Below, in pieces: positions 42,424 to 52,181 of a stretch of 64,000 nt of DNA (its first letter is position 1; each line of letters begins with the position of its first letter). Made by a program: the position numbers and the translations under genes. The notes beneath the pieces are model-generated. The model made no database searches, was not told where the DNA came from, and saw only the letters and a list, made by a program, of their open reading frames with translations. The stretch spans positions 1 through 64,000 of the forward strand of contig CALWVV010000006.1 in the NCBI GenBank assembly GCA_944385035.1, read 5' to 3'. The DNA is from an uncultured Oscillospiraceae bacterium. GTDB taxonomy: Bacteria; Bacillota; Clostridia; Oscillospirales; Oscillospiraceae.

Positions 42424-44517
42424 TTACACCGCGGCTGCCTGGGCCTGCAAGGTGATGTTGCCGATGGCCTGGATCTGGACGTTGCTGGTGATCTCATGGA
42501 AAGAGAGCACGTACACATCGGGGTAGAACTGGGCGATCAGGCGGCTGAGGTAGACCCGGATCACCTGGCTGGTGAGCACCACCGGGGTCTGGGACAGCTC
42601 CTGGAACTTCTTGCGCATCTCGCCCAGCTGAGCCATGATCTGCTGCATAACATCCGGGGTGAGGGCCAGGTAGACCCCCTGCTCGTTTTTGGTAAGGGCA
42701 GAGAGGATCTTCTTTTCCACCTCGGCGTCCAGCGTGACCACCCGGAGCTGTCCGTTTTCACAGAAGCGGCGGGTAATCGTGCGGCTGAGCCGGGTGCGGA
42801 CCTGCTCGGTGACCGCATCGGCGTCCCGGTTGGGACCTGCGTCAATGATCGCCTCCAGAATAAGGCCAAGGTCCCGGATGGGGATGCTCTCCTTAAGAAG
42901 GTTGCGCAGGATCTTCTCCAGTCCTGCGTAGGTAATCACATTGGGGATGGCATCTGCCACCAGGTCTGGGTCGGTTTTCTTGAGATGCTCCACCAGCTGC
43001 ATGACCTCGGTACGGCCCAACAGTTCGAAGGCGTGACGCTTGATGGTCTCAGACAGATGGGTGAGCATGACCGTAAGAGGCGTAATGACGGTGTAGCCAT
43101 AGATCTCCGCCATCTCCTTGTTCTCCGGCAGAATCCACCGGGAGGGAATACCGTAGGCGGGCTCGATGGCCTCGATGCCGTCGATCTCACCGCCGGGATT
43201 GGGGGGCTCCAGGGCCAGATAATAGTCCACCAGAACCTCGCCTCGGGCTACTTCCTCACCCCGTATGCGGATAATGTATTGGTTAGTCCCCAGCCCCGCT
43301 CCGTCATGCAGACGGATGGAAGGGATGACAAAGCCCATATCCTGGGCGTATTGGCGGCGGAAGATGACGATACGGCTGATGAGCTTGCCCCCGCTGCCCT
43401 CATCCACCAGAGGGATCAGGCTGTAGCCAAATTCCATCTCAATAGGCTCCACAGTGAGCAGGGAGTAGACATTGTTGATGTCCTTGTAGTAGTCCGCCTC
43501 GCTGGCCGCCGCTGCCTCGGGGGCTGGCTGTTCCGCCTGGGCTGCGGCCTGCTGCGCCTGGAGCGCTTTTTCCTTGTTCATGCTCCGCTCGCCTATAATG
43601 CCTCCCGCGGTCAGACAGCCGCCCACCAGCAGCAGAGGCAGGGTGGGGGTGCCGGGGACAATGCCCAGCAGCACCAGAATGACACCGGTGGCCAGGATGG
43701 CCCGTGGCTGGGCCTTGAACTGTCCGATCACATCGGTGTTCAGGCTGCCGTCGGACACAGAGCGGGTGACGATCATGCCGGTAGCGGTGGAAATCATCAG
43801 GGCGGGCAGCTGGGAAACCAGGCCGTCGCCGATGGTGGCGATGGAGTAGACATTCATCACCGTCTGAATGTCACTGCCGCCCTGAACGATGCCGATGATC
43901 AGGCCGGCCACAAAGTTGATGACCGTGATGATCAGGGACATGACGGCGTCGCCCTTGACAATCTTGGTGGCACCGTCCATAGCGCCATAGAAGTCCGCTT
44001 CCTTCTGGATCTTGTAGCGGCGCATCCGGGCCTCCTTCTCGTCAATGAGGCCGGAGCTCAAATCGGCGTCGATGGCCATCTGCTTACCCGGCATAGCGTC
44101 CAGGGTGAAGCGGGCGGCCACCTCAGAGACACGCTCAGCGCCCTTGGTGATCACGATAAACTGCACCAGTACAATGATTAAGAAGATCAAAATACCGATA
44201 ACAATATTACCCTGCGTAATCAAATTACCGAAGGATTTGATGACCACACCGGCATAACCGCCGTCCCGGAGGATCAGACGGGTGGAGGACACGTTCAGGC
44301 CCAGCCGGAACAGGGTCGTCACCAGCAGCAGGGAGGGAAAGATGGAAAACTCCAGTGCCTCCGAAATGCTCATGGTGATCATCAAAATCATGATGGACAG
44401 GGAGATGTTGATCACGATCAGTACATCCAGCGCCGGTGCGGGCAGGGGGAGCACCAGGAACAGGACGATGACCACCACCATCAGCGATATGGCATTGTCG
44501 AAAATTCGTCTCATCAT
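42424..44517 (-). CDS. flhA: Flagellar export protein FlhA
   Basis: A 697-residue core component of the flagellar type III export gate. The N-terminal part has about eight membrane helices with the FHIPEP-like region ([47 protein letters not shown]). The C-terminal cytoplasmic domain (from about 330) docks export substrates and chaperones. The length is normal. The ribosome binding site is weak and the start may be either of two adjacent ATG codons. Confidence 0.95.
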   Translation of the reverse strand: [697 protein letters not shown]

Positions 44518-44543
44518 AACGTTCTAAAATGGCTCGCTTTCTG

Positions 44544-45608
44544 TTAAGTGCCTTTTTGGTCCAACCGATAGAGGTACACCAGCACCTCAGCCACCGCACC
44601 GTACAGCTCAGGGGGAATCTCCTGGTTGAGGTCGGTGGAGCTGTACAGGGCCCGTGCCAGAGGGACGTTCTCCACCACGGCCACATGGTGCTCCTCTGCC
44701 ACCTGGACAATGCGCAGGGCCAGGGAATCCTGTCCTTTGGCCAGCACCACGGGGGCCCTATCCCGATCCTCCTTGTAGCGCAGAGCCACGGCAAAGTGGG
44801 TGGGGTTTCGGATGACCACATCGGCCTGAGGCACCTTCTGCATCATGCGGGACTGGGCCATCTTTCGCTGCTGTTCCTTGATCCGGCTCTTGATCTGAGG
44901 ATCGCCCTCGGTCTGTTTGAATTCCTCTTTGATCTCCTGCTTGGTCATGCGGATCTGCCGCTCGTAGTCCCACCACTGGTAGAACACATCGGCGCCAGCC
45001 AGCACCACATAGGCCACAGCGATCTGCATAGACATTTGAAACGCCATGTCCAGCAGGTGGGAACAGGCCGCAGTCAGGTCGGTGAAGAAGTACTTGGTAA
45101 ATACATTGACGATCCCGGCCAAAAAATGATAAATGATGTAGAGCAGGATGACGATCTTCAAAAGGCCCTTCATGGCCTCGATGACGCTGCGCAGAGAGAA
45201 CAGCCGCATAAAGCCCTGAATGGGGTTAATCCGGCTGAATTTGGGCCGCAGGGACTCCCCAGACACCAACATCCGGGTCTGAAAGAAGGTGGCTGCCACC
45301 CCCGCCACCGCCGTGGCGACCATCAAAGGGCCCACCGCCCGGACAAAGGCCCACAGCAGTTGGACCAGCAGCTTGCTCAGGTCCCCCGCCGTAGGCGTGC
45401 CTGTCTGGGTCAAGGTCAGGGAAAAGCACAGGCGGAAAAATTCCTCAATCGCGGAGGCGGACCCCACCGCAGTGAGAAAAAATACCACCATCCCCACCAG
45501 GAGTACAACCACCGATACCGCGTCGTTGCTGAAGAAGATGTTGCCCTTCTTCCGTTCGTCCCGCCGTCGTTTCGGGGTTGCCTTTTCGGTTTTCTGTCCG
45601 TCCGCCAT
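44544..45608 (-). CDS. flhB: Flagellar export protein FlhB
   Basis: A 354-residue export-gate protein with four N-terminal membrane helices and the C-terminal autocleavage motif NPTH (in VVIRNPTHFAVALRY), which cuts itself to switch from hook to filament export in concert with FliK. A Lys/Arg-rich N-terminus (EKATPKRRRDERKKGN) is typical. GGGAGGTGACGC precedes the ATG. Confidence 0.95.
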   Translation of the reverse strand: MADGQKTEKATPKRRRDERKKGNIFFSNDAVSVVVLLVGMVVFFLTAVGSASAIEEFFRLCFSLTLTQTGTPTAGDLSKLLVQLLWAFVRAVGPLMVATAVAGVAATFFQTRMLVSGESLRPKFSRINPIQGFMRLFSLRSVIEAMKGLLKIVILLYIIYHFLAGIVNVFTKYFFTDLTAACSHLLDMAFQMSMQIAVAYVVLAGADVFYQWWDYERQIRMTKQEIKEEFKQTEGDPQIKSRIKEQQRKMAQSRMMQKVPQADVVIRNPTHFAVALRYKEDRDRAPVVLAKGQDSLALRIVQVAEEHHVAVVENVPLARALYSSTDLNQEIPPELYGAVAEVLVYLYRLDQKGT

Positions 45609-45628
45609 GCCGCGTCACCTCCCGTGGA

Positions 45629-46399
45629 CTATCCCGGCGCGGCGATGATCTGCAGCATCCGGCCCATGCTGTCCAGCATCTCCGACTCTGCCCCCAGCAA
45701 AAACTCACTGATGGGGTTCAAAAATAGGAACAACAGCACCAAGCCAATAATCACTTTCAGCTCGATGTTGATGACAAATGCGTTGATTTGGGGAATGGCC
45801 TTCATCAGAATTCCCATGCCCAGCTCACCCAACAGTTCGGCGGCCAGGATGGGGAAGGCCAGCTTAATGGCCAGCACCATGCAGGAGAGAAACAGCTCCA
45901 CTACCCCTGAGGCCACCGCCTGCCCAAAGCTGGCCTGGCCAAAGGGGACCACCTGCTGAGAGGTGAGAAAAATGCGCAGCATGGTGTAGTGTCCGTTCTC
46001 TGCAAAAAAGTTCAGAACGAACAGCACGTTGAGCAGCGAGGCCGTCACCGTCATGTTGATCTGGCTGCTGGCGTCGTAGACCTGGGCCATGGTCAGACCC
46101 ATCTGAGCGTCAATGACTTCGCCGCCCACTTGAATAATCATAAAGAACAGCTGCATTACAAAGCCCATCACAAAGCCCACCCCCAGCTCCAACAAAAGCC
46201 GAAGGGCAAATTCTACAATGGACCCCGGCACCGGGGAGGCATCCACCGTCATACTCATGACAAAGACGGAGAATACCATGATGATCCCAGCTTTGGCCAG
46301 GTTGGGCAGGCTGTTTCTGCCCAAAATAGGGTTGAACAGCACAAAGCCGGTCACCCGCATAAAAATCAGCGTAAACAGGTACAGTTCTGACCAATCCAT
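45629..46399 (-). CDS. fliR: Flagellar export protein FliR
   Basis: A 256-residue hydrophobic protein with about six membrane segments; ELYLFTLIFMRVTGFVLFNPILG and GGEVIDAQMGLTMAQVYD are characteristic. With FliP and FliQ it forms the export pore. GAGGGCAGGACG precedes the ATG. Confidence 0.94.
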   Translation of the reverse strand: MDWSELYLFTLIFMRVTGFVLFNPILGRNSLPNLAKAGIIMVFSVFVMSMTVDASPVPGSIVEFALRLLLELGVGFVMGFVMQLFFMIIQVGGEVIDAQMGLTMAQVYDASSQINMTVTASLLNVLFVLNFFAENGHYTMLRIFLTSQQVVPFGQASFGQAVASGVVELFLSCMVLAIKLAFPILAAELLGELGMGILMKAIPQINAFVINIELKVIIGLVLLFLFLNPISEFLLGAESEMLDSMGRMLQIIAAPG

Positions 46400-46409
46400 C
46401 GTCCTGCCC

Positions 46410-46655
46410 TCACATCAGGGAAAACAGATAGCGGGTGTAGTCCTGCAGGACCTCCAGCATCCAGCCTCCACCCACCAGCAAAATGGCCACAACCACAATG
46501 AGCTTGAGGATAAAGGACAGGGATTGTTCATGGATCTGGGTCACCGCCTGAAAGATGGCCACCAGAATGCCCACCACCATACTCAGCAGCAGCATGGGCG
46601 CGCCGATTTTCAGCGCCACCCCCACGCCTTCCCGGAGAATATCCACCGGCTCCAT
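46410..46655 (-). CDS. fliQ: Flagellar export protein FliQ
   Basis: An 81-residue protein with two membrane helices: VALKIGAPMLLLSMVVGILVAIFQ, ATQIHEQSLSFI and a second helix IVVVAILLVGGGWML. Length and position between fliP and fliR are standard. Confidence 0.94.
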   Translation of the reverse strand: MEPVDILREGVGVALKIGAPMLLLSMVVGILVAIFQAVTQIHEQSLSFILKLIVVVAILLVGGGWMLEVLQDYTRYLFSLM

Positions 46656-46679
46656 ATCGTAACCCCCTATGTATCACAT

Positions 46680-47342
46680 CTAATTGAATCCCTGCACCAG
46701 TGTGGAAAACAGCAGCTGCCACCCATCCAGGGAGATAAACAGCAGCAGCTTGAAGGGCATGGAGATCATAGACGGCGGCAGCATGATCATGCCCATGGAC
46801 ATCAGGGCCGAGGATACCACCACATCAATGAGCAGGAAGGGGATGTAGAGATAAAAGCCGATGAGAAATGCCCGTTTGAGCTCCGTGGTCATAAAGGAGG
46901 GAACCAGGATGTGCAGGGGCAGGTCCTGGGCGTTTTGCGTGTCCTCCGGGGTCTGGACCCCGGCCATATTGCAGAACAGGTTCATAGCGCTCTGCTCCGT
47001 ATTTTTGGCCATAAACTCCTTAAGGGGAATCTTGGCCCGCTCAAAAAACTCGTCCTGGGTGATTTGCTGGTCCACGTACGGCTCATAGGCCGTAGTCTGG
47101 ATCTCGCTGACCACCGGGGACATGGTAAACAGGGTCAGAAACAGGGCTATGCCCACCAACACCATATTGGGAGGATTCTGCTGCAGTCCCATGGCGGAAC
47201 GCAGAAAGGAAAAGGAGATGATGTACCGCGTAAAAGAGGTCATCATCACCACCATGGAGGGCAGCAGGGTCACCATGGTGGTCATAAAGAGAATTTGGAG
47301 GGTCTGGACATTCTCTCCGTTTACATTGATCAGTGCGTCCAA
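46680..47342 (-). CDS. fliP: Flagellar export protein FliP
   Basis: A 220-residue pore component. SMVVMMTSFTRYIISFSFLR, GLQQNPPNMVLVGIALFLT and the C-terminal SFMTTELKRAFLIGFYLYIPFLLIDVVVSSAL are family hallmarks. Translation begins at TTG with AGGAGG seven bases upstream. No long cleavable signal peptide is seen, unlike many proteobacterial FliP proteins. Confidence 0.94.
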   Translation of the reverse strand: MDALINVNGENVQTLQILFMTTMVTLLPSMVVMMTSFTRYIISFSFLRSAMGLQQNPPNMVLVGIALFLTLFTMSPVVSEIQTTAYEPYVDQQITQDEFFERAKIPLKEFMAKNTEQSAMNLFCNMAGVQTPEDTQNAQDLPLHILVPSFMTTELKRAFLIGFYLYIPFLLIDVVVSSALMSMGMIMLPPSMISMPFKLLLFISLDGWQLLFSTLVQGFN

Positions 47343-47353
47343 GTTCGCGCCTC

Positions 47354-47713
47354 CTATCTCTTTCGCTGCTCCAGTACCCGGCGCAGGGCCTGGGCAAAGT
47401 TTTCCGATATGGCTGCATTGGATTTGCTGCCCGGTGTGCTTTCTTCGTCATCCAGCAGCTCCTGAGGGACCTCCCCCAGGTTGGTGAACCCGCCGGGGGC
47501 GGCTCCATACAGATACAGCCGCTCCCCTACCTTCACCAGCAGCAGGCGCTGGTCCTTGCCAACGGGGATCTGCTCCAGTACGGTGATGTACCTGCCCCGG
47601 CCCAGTCTGCCCCCCGCCATGCTCCCTACCCCATACCGGGTAAACCAGTAGGCCAGTGCCAGGATCAGGCAGGTAACAAAGAGCGCCCAGAGTAAGGGCC
47701 CCAGTTCCTTCAT
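47354..47713 (-). CDS. fliO: Flagellar biosynthetic protein FliO
   Basis: A 119-residue protein with one N-terminal membrane helix (PLLWALFVTCLILALAYWF) and a cytoplasmic FliO/FliZ domain (RYITVLEQIPVGKDQRLLLVKVGERLYLYGAAPGGFTNLGEV). It helps assemble the FliP ring. It lies between cheY and fliP as in Bacillus. Confidence 0.88.
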   Translation of the reverse strand: MKELGPLLWALFVTCLILALAYWFTRYGVGSMAGGRLGRGRYITVLEQIPVGKDQRLLLVKVGERLYLYGAAPGGFTNLGEVPQELLDDEESTPGSKSNAAISENFAQALRRVLEQRKR

Positions 47714-47719
47714 CTCAGG

Positions 47720-48085
47720 TTAGGGTGCGCCCACAATGGAACTGACTGTCTTAAGCAGACGGTCGCTCTTAAAGGGCTTGACGATAAAGTCTTTGATGCC
47801 GGCCTGCACGGCCTCCACCACCATGGCCTCCTGGCCCATGGCAGAGCACATGACCACATTGGCATTGCCGTCCTTGGCGCGGATGGCCTTCAGGGCTTCC
47901 AGACCGTCCATGTTGGGCATGGTGATGTCCATGAGCACCAGGTCGGGCTTGAGCTCAAAATACTTTTCCACTGCGTCCTGACCGTCCACAGCCTCATGGA
48001 TGTCGGTATAGCCCTCTTTGGTGAGGGTGTCACGGATCACTTTTCGCATAAATGCTGCATCGTCTACAATCAGAATCTTAGCCAT
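47720..48085 (-). CDS. cheY: Chemotaxis response regulator CheY
   Basis: A 121-residue single receiver domain. Acidic pocket at DD (residues 8-9), phospho-acceptor D53 (LMDITMPNMDG), Ser in CSAMGQ and Lys in VKPFK are present. The ATG at 48085 was preferred over one nine bases upstream because AAAAGGA is better spaced. Phosphorylated CheY binds FliM and FliY to bias flagellar rotation; these two genes are directly upstream. Confidence 0.93.
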   Translation of the reverse strand: MAKILIVDDAAFMRKVIRDTLTKEGYTDIHEAVDGQDAVEKYFELKPDLVLMDITMPNMDGLEALKAIRAKDGNANVVMCSAMGQEAMVVEAVQAGIKDFIVKPFKSDRLLKTVSSIVGAP

Positions 48086-48139
48086 GATATTCATCCTTTT
48101 CTTTTATTTTTCCCGTACCGGATCTTTGCACCGGCCGGG

Positions 48140-49414
48140 TCAGGGCTGCTGCTTTAACAGCTCGCTTTGCTTGAGGACCTCTGTGATGCGTACGCCGAAG
48201 TTGTCATCAATGACCACCACGTCGCCCCGCGCCACACAAAGGCCGTTGACAAACAGGTCGACCTGATCTCCGGCCAGCTTATCCAGCACCACCAGAGATC
48301 CCTTGGAGAAGGAAAGAATATCCTCCACCTTCCGCCGGGTCCGGCCAATTTCCACCGAAATCTCCAGCGGGACGGACATAATAAGCTCGAGGTTGTCCGC
48401 CTGCTCTTTGCCCAGTCGCTCCTCCGCATCCAGGACCGGGAGCTGAATGGGGTTGGCATTGATTCGTTTGGGTTCCTGCATCCCCCAGCCGGGCTGCATG
48501 GGCTGCTGCATAGGCTGTTGGGCCCACCCATACTGGGGTGCCTGCATGGGCTGCATGGGCTGTACAGGGGGCTGCATGGGTTGTGCAGGGGGCTGCATGG
48601 GCTGTGCGGACTGCTGAGGCGCCGCTGGCTGCTCAGGCTGCGCAGCGGGCTGATTGATCAGTCCGTTGAGCATCTGCTCGATCTCCTCCTGGCTCATGAC
48701 CCCGCCGTTATAGCCGTCAGAGCTGCCGGCCACCGGCTGAGCAGCCGGGGGCTGAGGCTCGGGCTGAGGCGCCGGCTTGGGCTCAGGCTGGGCCGGCTCA
48801 TCCGAAGAGACGCTGCCGAAGTTCATCTCGAAGCCGGCCAGCAGTTCCCGTGCCAGGTGGACTGGCATCACATTGACAAACTCGCTTTTGAGCATATCTT
48901 CAATGCTCAGCATAAAGCGAACCACAACCAGGGTGCCGTCCTCGGAGTTGATGTGTTCCTGTTTAAACTGCTCCACATCGTCCAAGGCAAAGGACGAGGG
49001 GGTGGAGATGTTCACCGGGTGACCCAGGAAGTCGGACAGGGCTGTGGAGGCTGCCCCCATCATCTGGTTCATTACCTCACACACAGCGCTGATGGTAAGA
49101 TCGTTGAGTTCAAACTCATCATCCGGGGTCTCGCTGCCCATCAGGATGTCAACAATCACCTTCACATCCCGCTTGCGCAGCAGCATGATGTTGCTGCCCT
49201 CCAGGCCGGAGACATATTTGATCTCAATGCCGATGGCCGGCTCCAGATCACCGATGCTGAAGTCCTCCACCGCGACCACACTCACCGAGGGAGTGGTGAT
49301 ATCCACCCGGTGGTCCAGCATGTTGGATACTGCGGTAGCCGAGGACCCCAGGCTGATATTCATAATTTCGCCGATGGCATCCAGCTCCATCGAATTAAAG
49401 ATATTCTGAGCCAT
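48140..49414 (-). CDS. fliY: Flagellar motor switch phosphatase FliY
   Basis: A 424-residue switch protein. The N-terminal CheC-like domain (about 1-205) keeps two phosphatase pairs, E16/N19 and E113/N116. A long Pro/Gln/Met-rich linker (about 205-325, with repeated QPMQPP units) follows. The C-terminal SpoA/FliN domain (about 340-420, PLEISVEIGRTRRKVEDILSF, LDKLAGDQVDLFVNG) builds the C-ring. The start is the ATG at 49414 with AGGAGG upstream, rather than a GTG overlapping fliM. Confidence 0.93.
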   Translation of the reverse strand: MAQNIFNSMELDAIGEIMNISLGSSATAVSNMLDHRVDITTPSVSVVAVEDFSIGDLEPAIGIEIKYVSGLEGSNIMLLRKRDVKVIVDILMGSETPDDEFELNDLTISAVCEVMNQMMGAASTALSDFLGHPVNISTPSSFALDDVEQFKQEHINSEDGTLVVVRFMLSIEDMLKSEFVNVMPVHLARELLAGFEMNFGSVSSDEPAQPEPKPAPQPEPQPPAAQPVAGSSDGYNGGVMSQEEIEQMLNGLINQPAAQPEQPAAPQQSAQPMQPPAQPMQPPVQPMQPMQAPQYGWAQQPMQQPMQPGWGMQEPKRINANPIQLPVLDAEERLGKEQADNLELIMSVPLEISVEIGRTRRKVEDILSFSKGSLVVLDKLAGDQVDLFVNGLCVARGDVVVIDDNFGVRITEVLKQSELLKQQP

Positions 49415-49419
49415 GTTCC

Positions 49420-50430
49420 TCACTCCTCCTCTCTTGACTGGACGTGACAGGTCTCCCAGATCTTCACGGCCATGCTGCCGTTCTGCGTGCCCAGCTTACC
49501 GCTGAACCAGGGCTGTCCGCCGATGAACAAATTCACCGGCTCTTTGGTCGGGTGTCCCAAATCGATCACGTCTCCCACATTTAAGCTGTAAATATCCCGC
49601 AACGTGAGCTGAGTGCGGCCCAGCTCCGCTGTGACCTCCAGCTGAGAATCCCGCAGGATATCCATAATCTCCTGGGAGTTGTTCTCCCCGGTTCCCCGTC
49701 CCACCTGATTCATGGCAGAGATCTTGGTAAAGATGTTGGTCAGCATCATGCCGGGCAGGCAGATGTTCATCCGCCCGGAGGCGTTGGGGAATTTGATGCT
49801 GATACCGATGATGACCACGGTTTCGTCCAGTCCGATCAGCTGCACCAGGGTTGGGTTGGATTCTACCCGCCGGACGGAAAAGTTCAGGTCGATGTAGTTC
49901 TCCCAGCTGCCCCCCAGAATGGAGATCAGATCCTTGACGATGCTCTCATAAAGCTTAAGCTCCAGGGGGGTAAAGCTGTATCCAGCCGGGATCTTGGCCG
50001 AGTCATCCCCCTCGCCGCCCATCAGGCGGTCCATCATATTCAGCACCAGGCCGGTGCTGAGATGGATCAAAACCGGGGTATCCTCACTTTCCCGCACCCC
50101 CTCCACGTCCACATCCGCTAAGGTCAGCACATCACCATCGGAAAGGGCGTTGGAAAACTCATAGTAGCGCTGCTCCTCTACCGACTCCACCGAAATGTCG
50201 CTGGTGGTGTGCAGCAGACCGTTGAGTCTGGAGTTGATAATCCGGGTGTAGTTTTCAAAGATACCGCTGATCATTTTCAGCCGGTCTTTGGTAAACTTTC
50301 TCGGACTGTAAAAGTCATATTTTCTGTATTTCTTTTCCGCATCCTGGTCGGAACGGTTCAGATCCATCTCGCCGCTGCGTGCTGCGTTGAGCAGTGCGTC
50401 GATCTGGCTTTGTGATAATACTTCCGCCAT
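49420..50430 (-). CDS. fliM: Flagellar motor switch protein FliM
   Basis: A 336-residue C-ring protein. The N-terminal CheY-P-binding peptide LSQSQIDALL is at residues 5-14, the middle domain has GEGDDSAK and the C-terminal SpoA-like domain has LEVTAELGRTQLTLRDIYSLNVGDVIDL. The ATG at 50430 has AGGAGGG upstream, with the motB stop one base away. fliL, usually just before fliM, is absent. Confidence 0.95.
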   Translation of the reverse strand: MAEVLSQSQIDALLNAARSGEMDLNRSDQDAEKKYRKYDFYSPRKFTKDRLKMISGIFENYTRIINSRLNGLLHTTSDISVESVEEQRYYEFSNALSDGDVLTLADVDVEGVRESEDTPVLIHLSTGLVLNMMDRLMGGEGDDSAKIPAGYSFTPLELKLYESIVKDLISILGGSWENYIDLNFSVRRVESNPTLVQLIGLDETVVIIGISIKFPNASGRMNICLPGMMLTNIFTKISAMNQVGRGTGENNSQEIMDILRDSQLEVTAELGRTQLTLRDIYSLNVGDVIDLGHPTKEPVNLFIGGQPWFSGKLGTQNGSMAVKIWETCHVQSREEE

Positions 50431-50431
50431 G

Positions 50432-51262
50432 CTATCCCTCCTGGCTGGAACCGGTTTGCGTTTGAGCCTGCTTCCCGGAGGTTCCGGCGTTTTCCTCCGT
50501 CTCGGCTGAGGTTCCGTCCTGCCCGGAACGTATGGTGTAGTACTGGGCGATGTCGTCCCCCATATCGTTCTCCACATCCAGACCCGTCACCAGCAGCTCC
50601 ACCCGCCGGTTCTGCGCACGGCCCGCCGCGTCGTCGTTTTCCGCCACGGGGCGCCACTGGCCGTAACCCACACTGACCAGGCGGGAAGGATCGATGATGT
50701 CCTTTTCCTGAAGATAGACCGTTACCACTGCCGCCCGGTTGGTAGCAAGGAAGCGGTCCACGGCAGGATCGTTGGGAGAGTCGGGTACCTCCTGGGCGGT
50801 GTGTCCCAGCACACGAATCTCATCGATGGATTCGCTGACTTGCGCAATGGCAGTGGCCACATGATCCAGCACTTCCTTGCCGTCGTCCCGCAGGGTGTAG
50901 CTGTCACCATCGAAAAAGACTGTGTTGTCAAAGGACACAAAGACATAGCCGCTGCCTTTGGTGATCGAGATTTCCGCGGCCAGGTTCTCCGACTCCACAT
51001 ATTCCCTCATGGCCTGATAGAGCTTCTCAATATCCGCGTCCACCTGCTCCTGGGTCACATTGCTGATCTCATGGCCGCCGGGGTTTTGTTCGGTCACCGC
51101 GTCGGGATTAAAGGACTCCACCAGGGCGATCCATTTCTCCTTATCCATGGTGGACATGGAATAGAGCATGACAAAAAAGCACAGCAGCAGCGTCACCATA
51201 TCGCCATATGTATCCATCCAGTTGGCACCGCCGCCTCCGCCGCGTTTTTTTCGCATATCCAA
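50432..51262 (-). CDS. motB: Flagellar motor stator protein MotB
   Basis: A 276-residue stator protein. A short basic N-terminus is followed by a single membrane helix (TYGDMVTLLLCFFVMLYSM) carrying the ion-binding D21. The C-terminal OmpA-like peptidoglycan-binding domain (about 110-245) includes VLGHTAQEVPDSPNDPAVDRFLATNRAA and GYGQWRPVAENDDAAGRAQNRRVEL. It works with MotA. Confidence 0.94.
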   Translation of the reverse strand: MDMRKKRGGGGGANWMDTYGDMVTLLLCFFVMLYSMSTMDKEKWIALVESFNPDAVTEQNPGGHEISNVTQEQVDADIEKLYQAMREYVESENLAAEISITKGSGYVFVSFDNTVFFDGDSYTLRDDGKEVLDHVATAIAQVSESIDEIRVLGHTAQEVPDSPNDPAVDRFLATNRAAVVTVYLQEKDIIDPSRLVSVGYGQWRPVAENDDAAGRAQNRRVELLVTGLDVENDMGDDIAQYYTIRSGQDGTSAETEENAGTSGKQAQTQTGSSQEG

Positions 51263-51290
51263 ACCTCCTCTCCCCTATGACACCGGGAGA

Positions 51291-52130
51291 TTATTTCCCT
51301 TTTCTGCGGCCCTTCTTTTCCTTGGGGGCGCCGCCGCCCTCTCCCTCTTCACCGCGCTGGTTCTGCTTCATGAAGGTGAGCAGCCGCTCCCGCAGAAACT
51401 TGGGGTTCTCGCCCGACTGGATGGCCATGATCCCCTCCACCACGATCTGCCGGCAGAGGATCTCTTCCTCATCCCGTGCAGTAAGGTTGGCGGCAATGGG
51501 GTTGAAGATCACGTGGGCCAGGAAGGAACCGTAAAAGGTGGTAACCAGAGCCACCGACATGTTGGGGCCCAGGGCGTCCATGTCCGCACCGTCCAGCCCT
51601 TTCAGCATGTTGATCAGACCGATCAGGGTACCGATCATACCGAAGGCGGGGGCGGCGTTGGAGCCCCGTTCATACATGGCCACCACCTCTTGGTGGCGGG
51701 CGGAGGTCTGTTCAATGTCGTTTTCCAGGATGCTCCGGACCCGATCCGGGTCATTGGCATCTACAATGAGCATAATGGCCTGCTTGAAGAAGGGATCGGT
51801 CTGTTCGTTGGCCTTCTCCTCCAGGGCCAGAAGGCCGTTTTTCCGGGCGATCTGCGCCAGCTCCACCAGCTGCTCCACATAGGTGGTGGGGTCAAAGGCT
51901 TTCGCCCGCAGCATGATTTTGATGTGCGCGGGAAAAGACTTGGCCAGCTTGGGGTAGCAGGCGATCACCACGGCCAGGGTACCGCCCACCACAATGAGGA
52001 TACTGGAGACATCCACAAAGTTGCCCAGCTTATCAAAGTCAATGGGTGGAGTTCCGCCCGCGTCAAAGGCAATGCCGAACAGAGTAAAGAATACAGCCAG
52101 CACAATGCCGATCAAATACACTACATTCAT
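51291..52130 (-). CDS. motA: Flagellar motor stator protein MotA
   Basis: A 279-residue protein with four membrane helices: VVYLIGIVLAVFFTLFGIA, VSSILIVVGGTLAVVIA, AAPAFGMIGTLIGLINML and VALVTTFYGSFLAHVIFNPIA. The cytoplasmic loop between helices 2 and 3 interacts with FliG. The C-terminal tail is Lys/Gly-rich. It lies between flbD and motB. Confidence 0.95.
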   Translation of the reverse strand: MNVVYLIGIVLAVFFTLFGIAFDAGGTPPIDFDKLGNFVDVSSILIVVGGTLAVVIACYPKLAKSFPAHIKIMLRAKAFDPTTYVEQLVELAQIARKNGLLALEEKANEQTDPFFKQAIMLIVDANDPDRVRSILENDIEQTSARHQEVVAMYERGSNAAPAFGMIGTLIGLINMLKGLDGADMDALGPNMSVALVTTFYGSFLAHVIFNPIAANLTARDEEEILCRQIVVEGIMAIQSGENPKFLRERLLTFMKQNQRGEEGEGGGAPKEKKGRRKGK

Positions 52131-52181
52131 AACGTCGATCCCTTCTGTTTATATCCCGCCGATGTACGGAAAAGCGCAAGG

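Noticed and set aside
48490-48660. Short repeats considered as a CRISPR or minisatellite array
   Set aside because: They are in-frame codons for the FliY linker, with no spacers.
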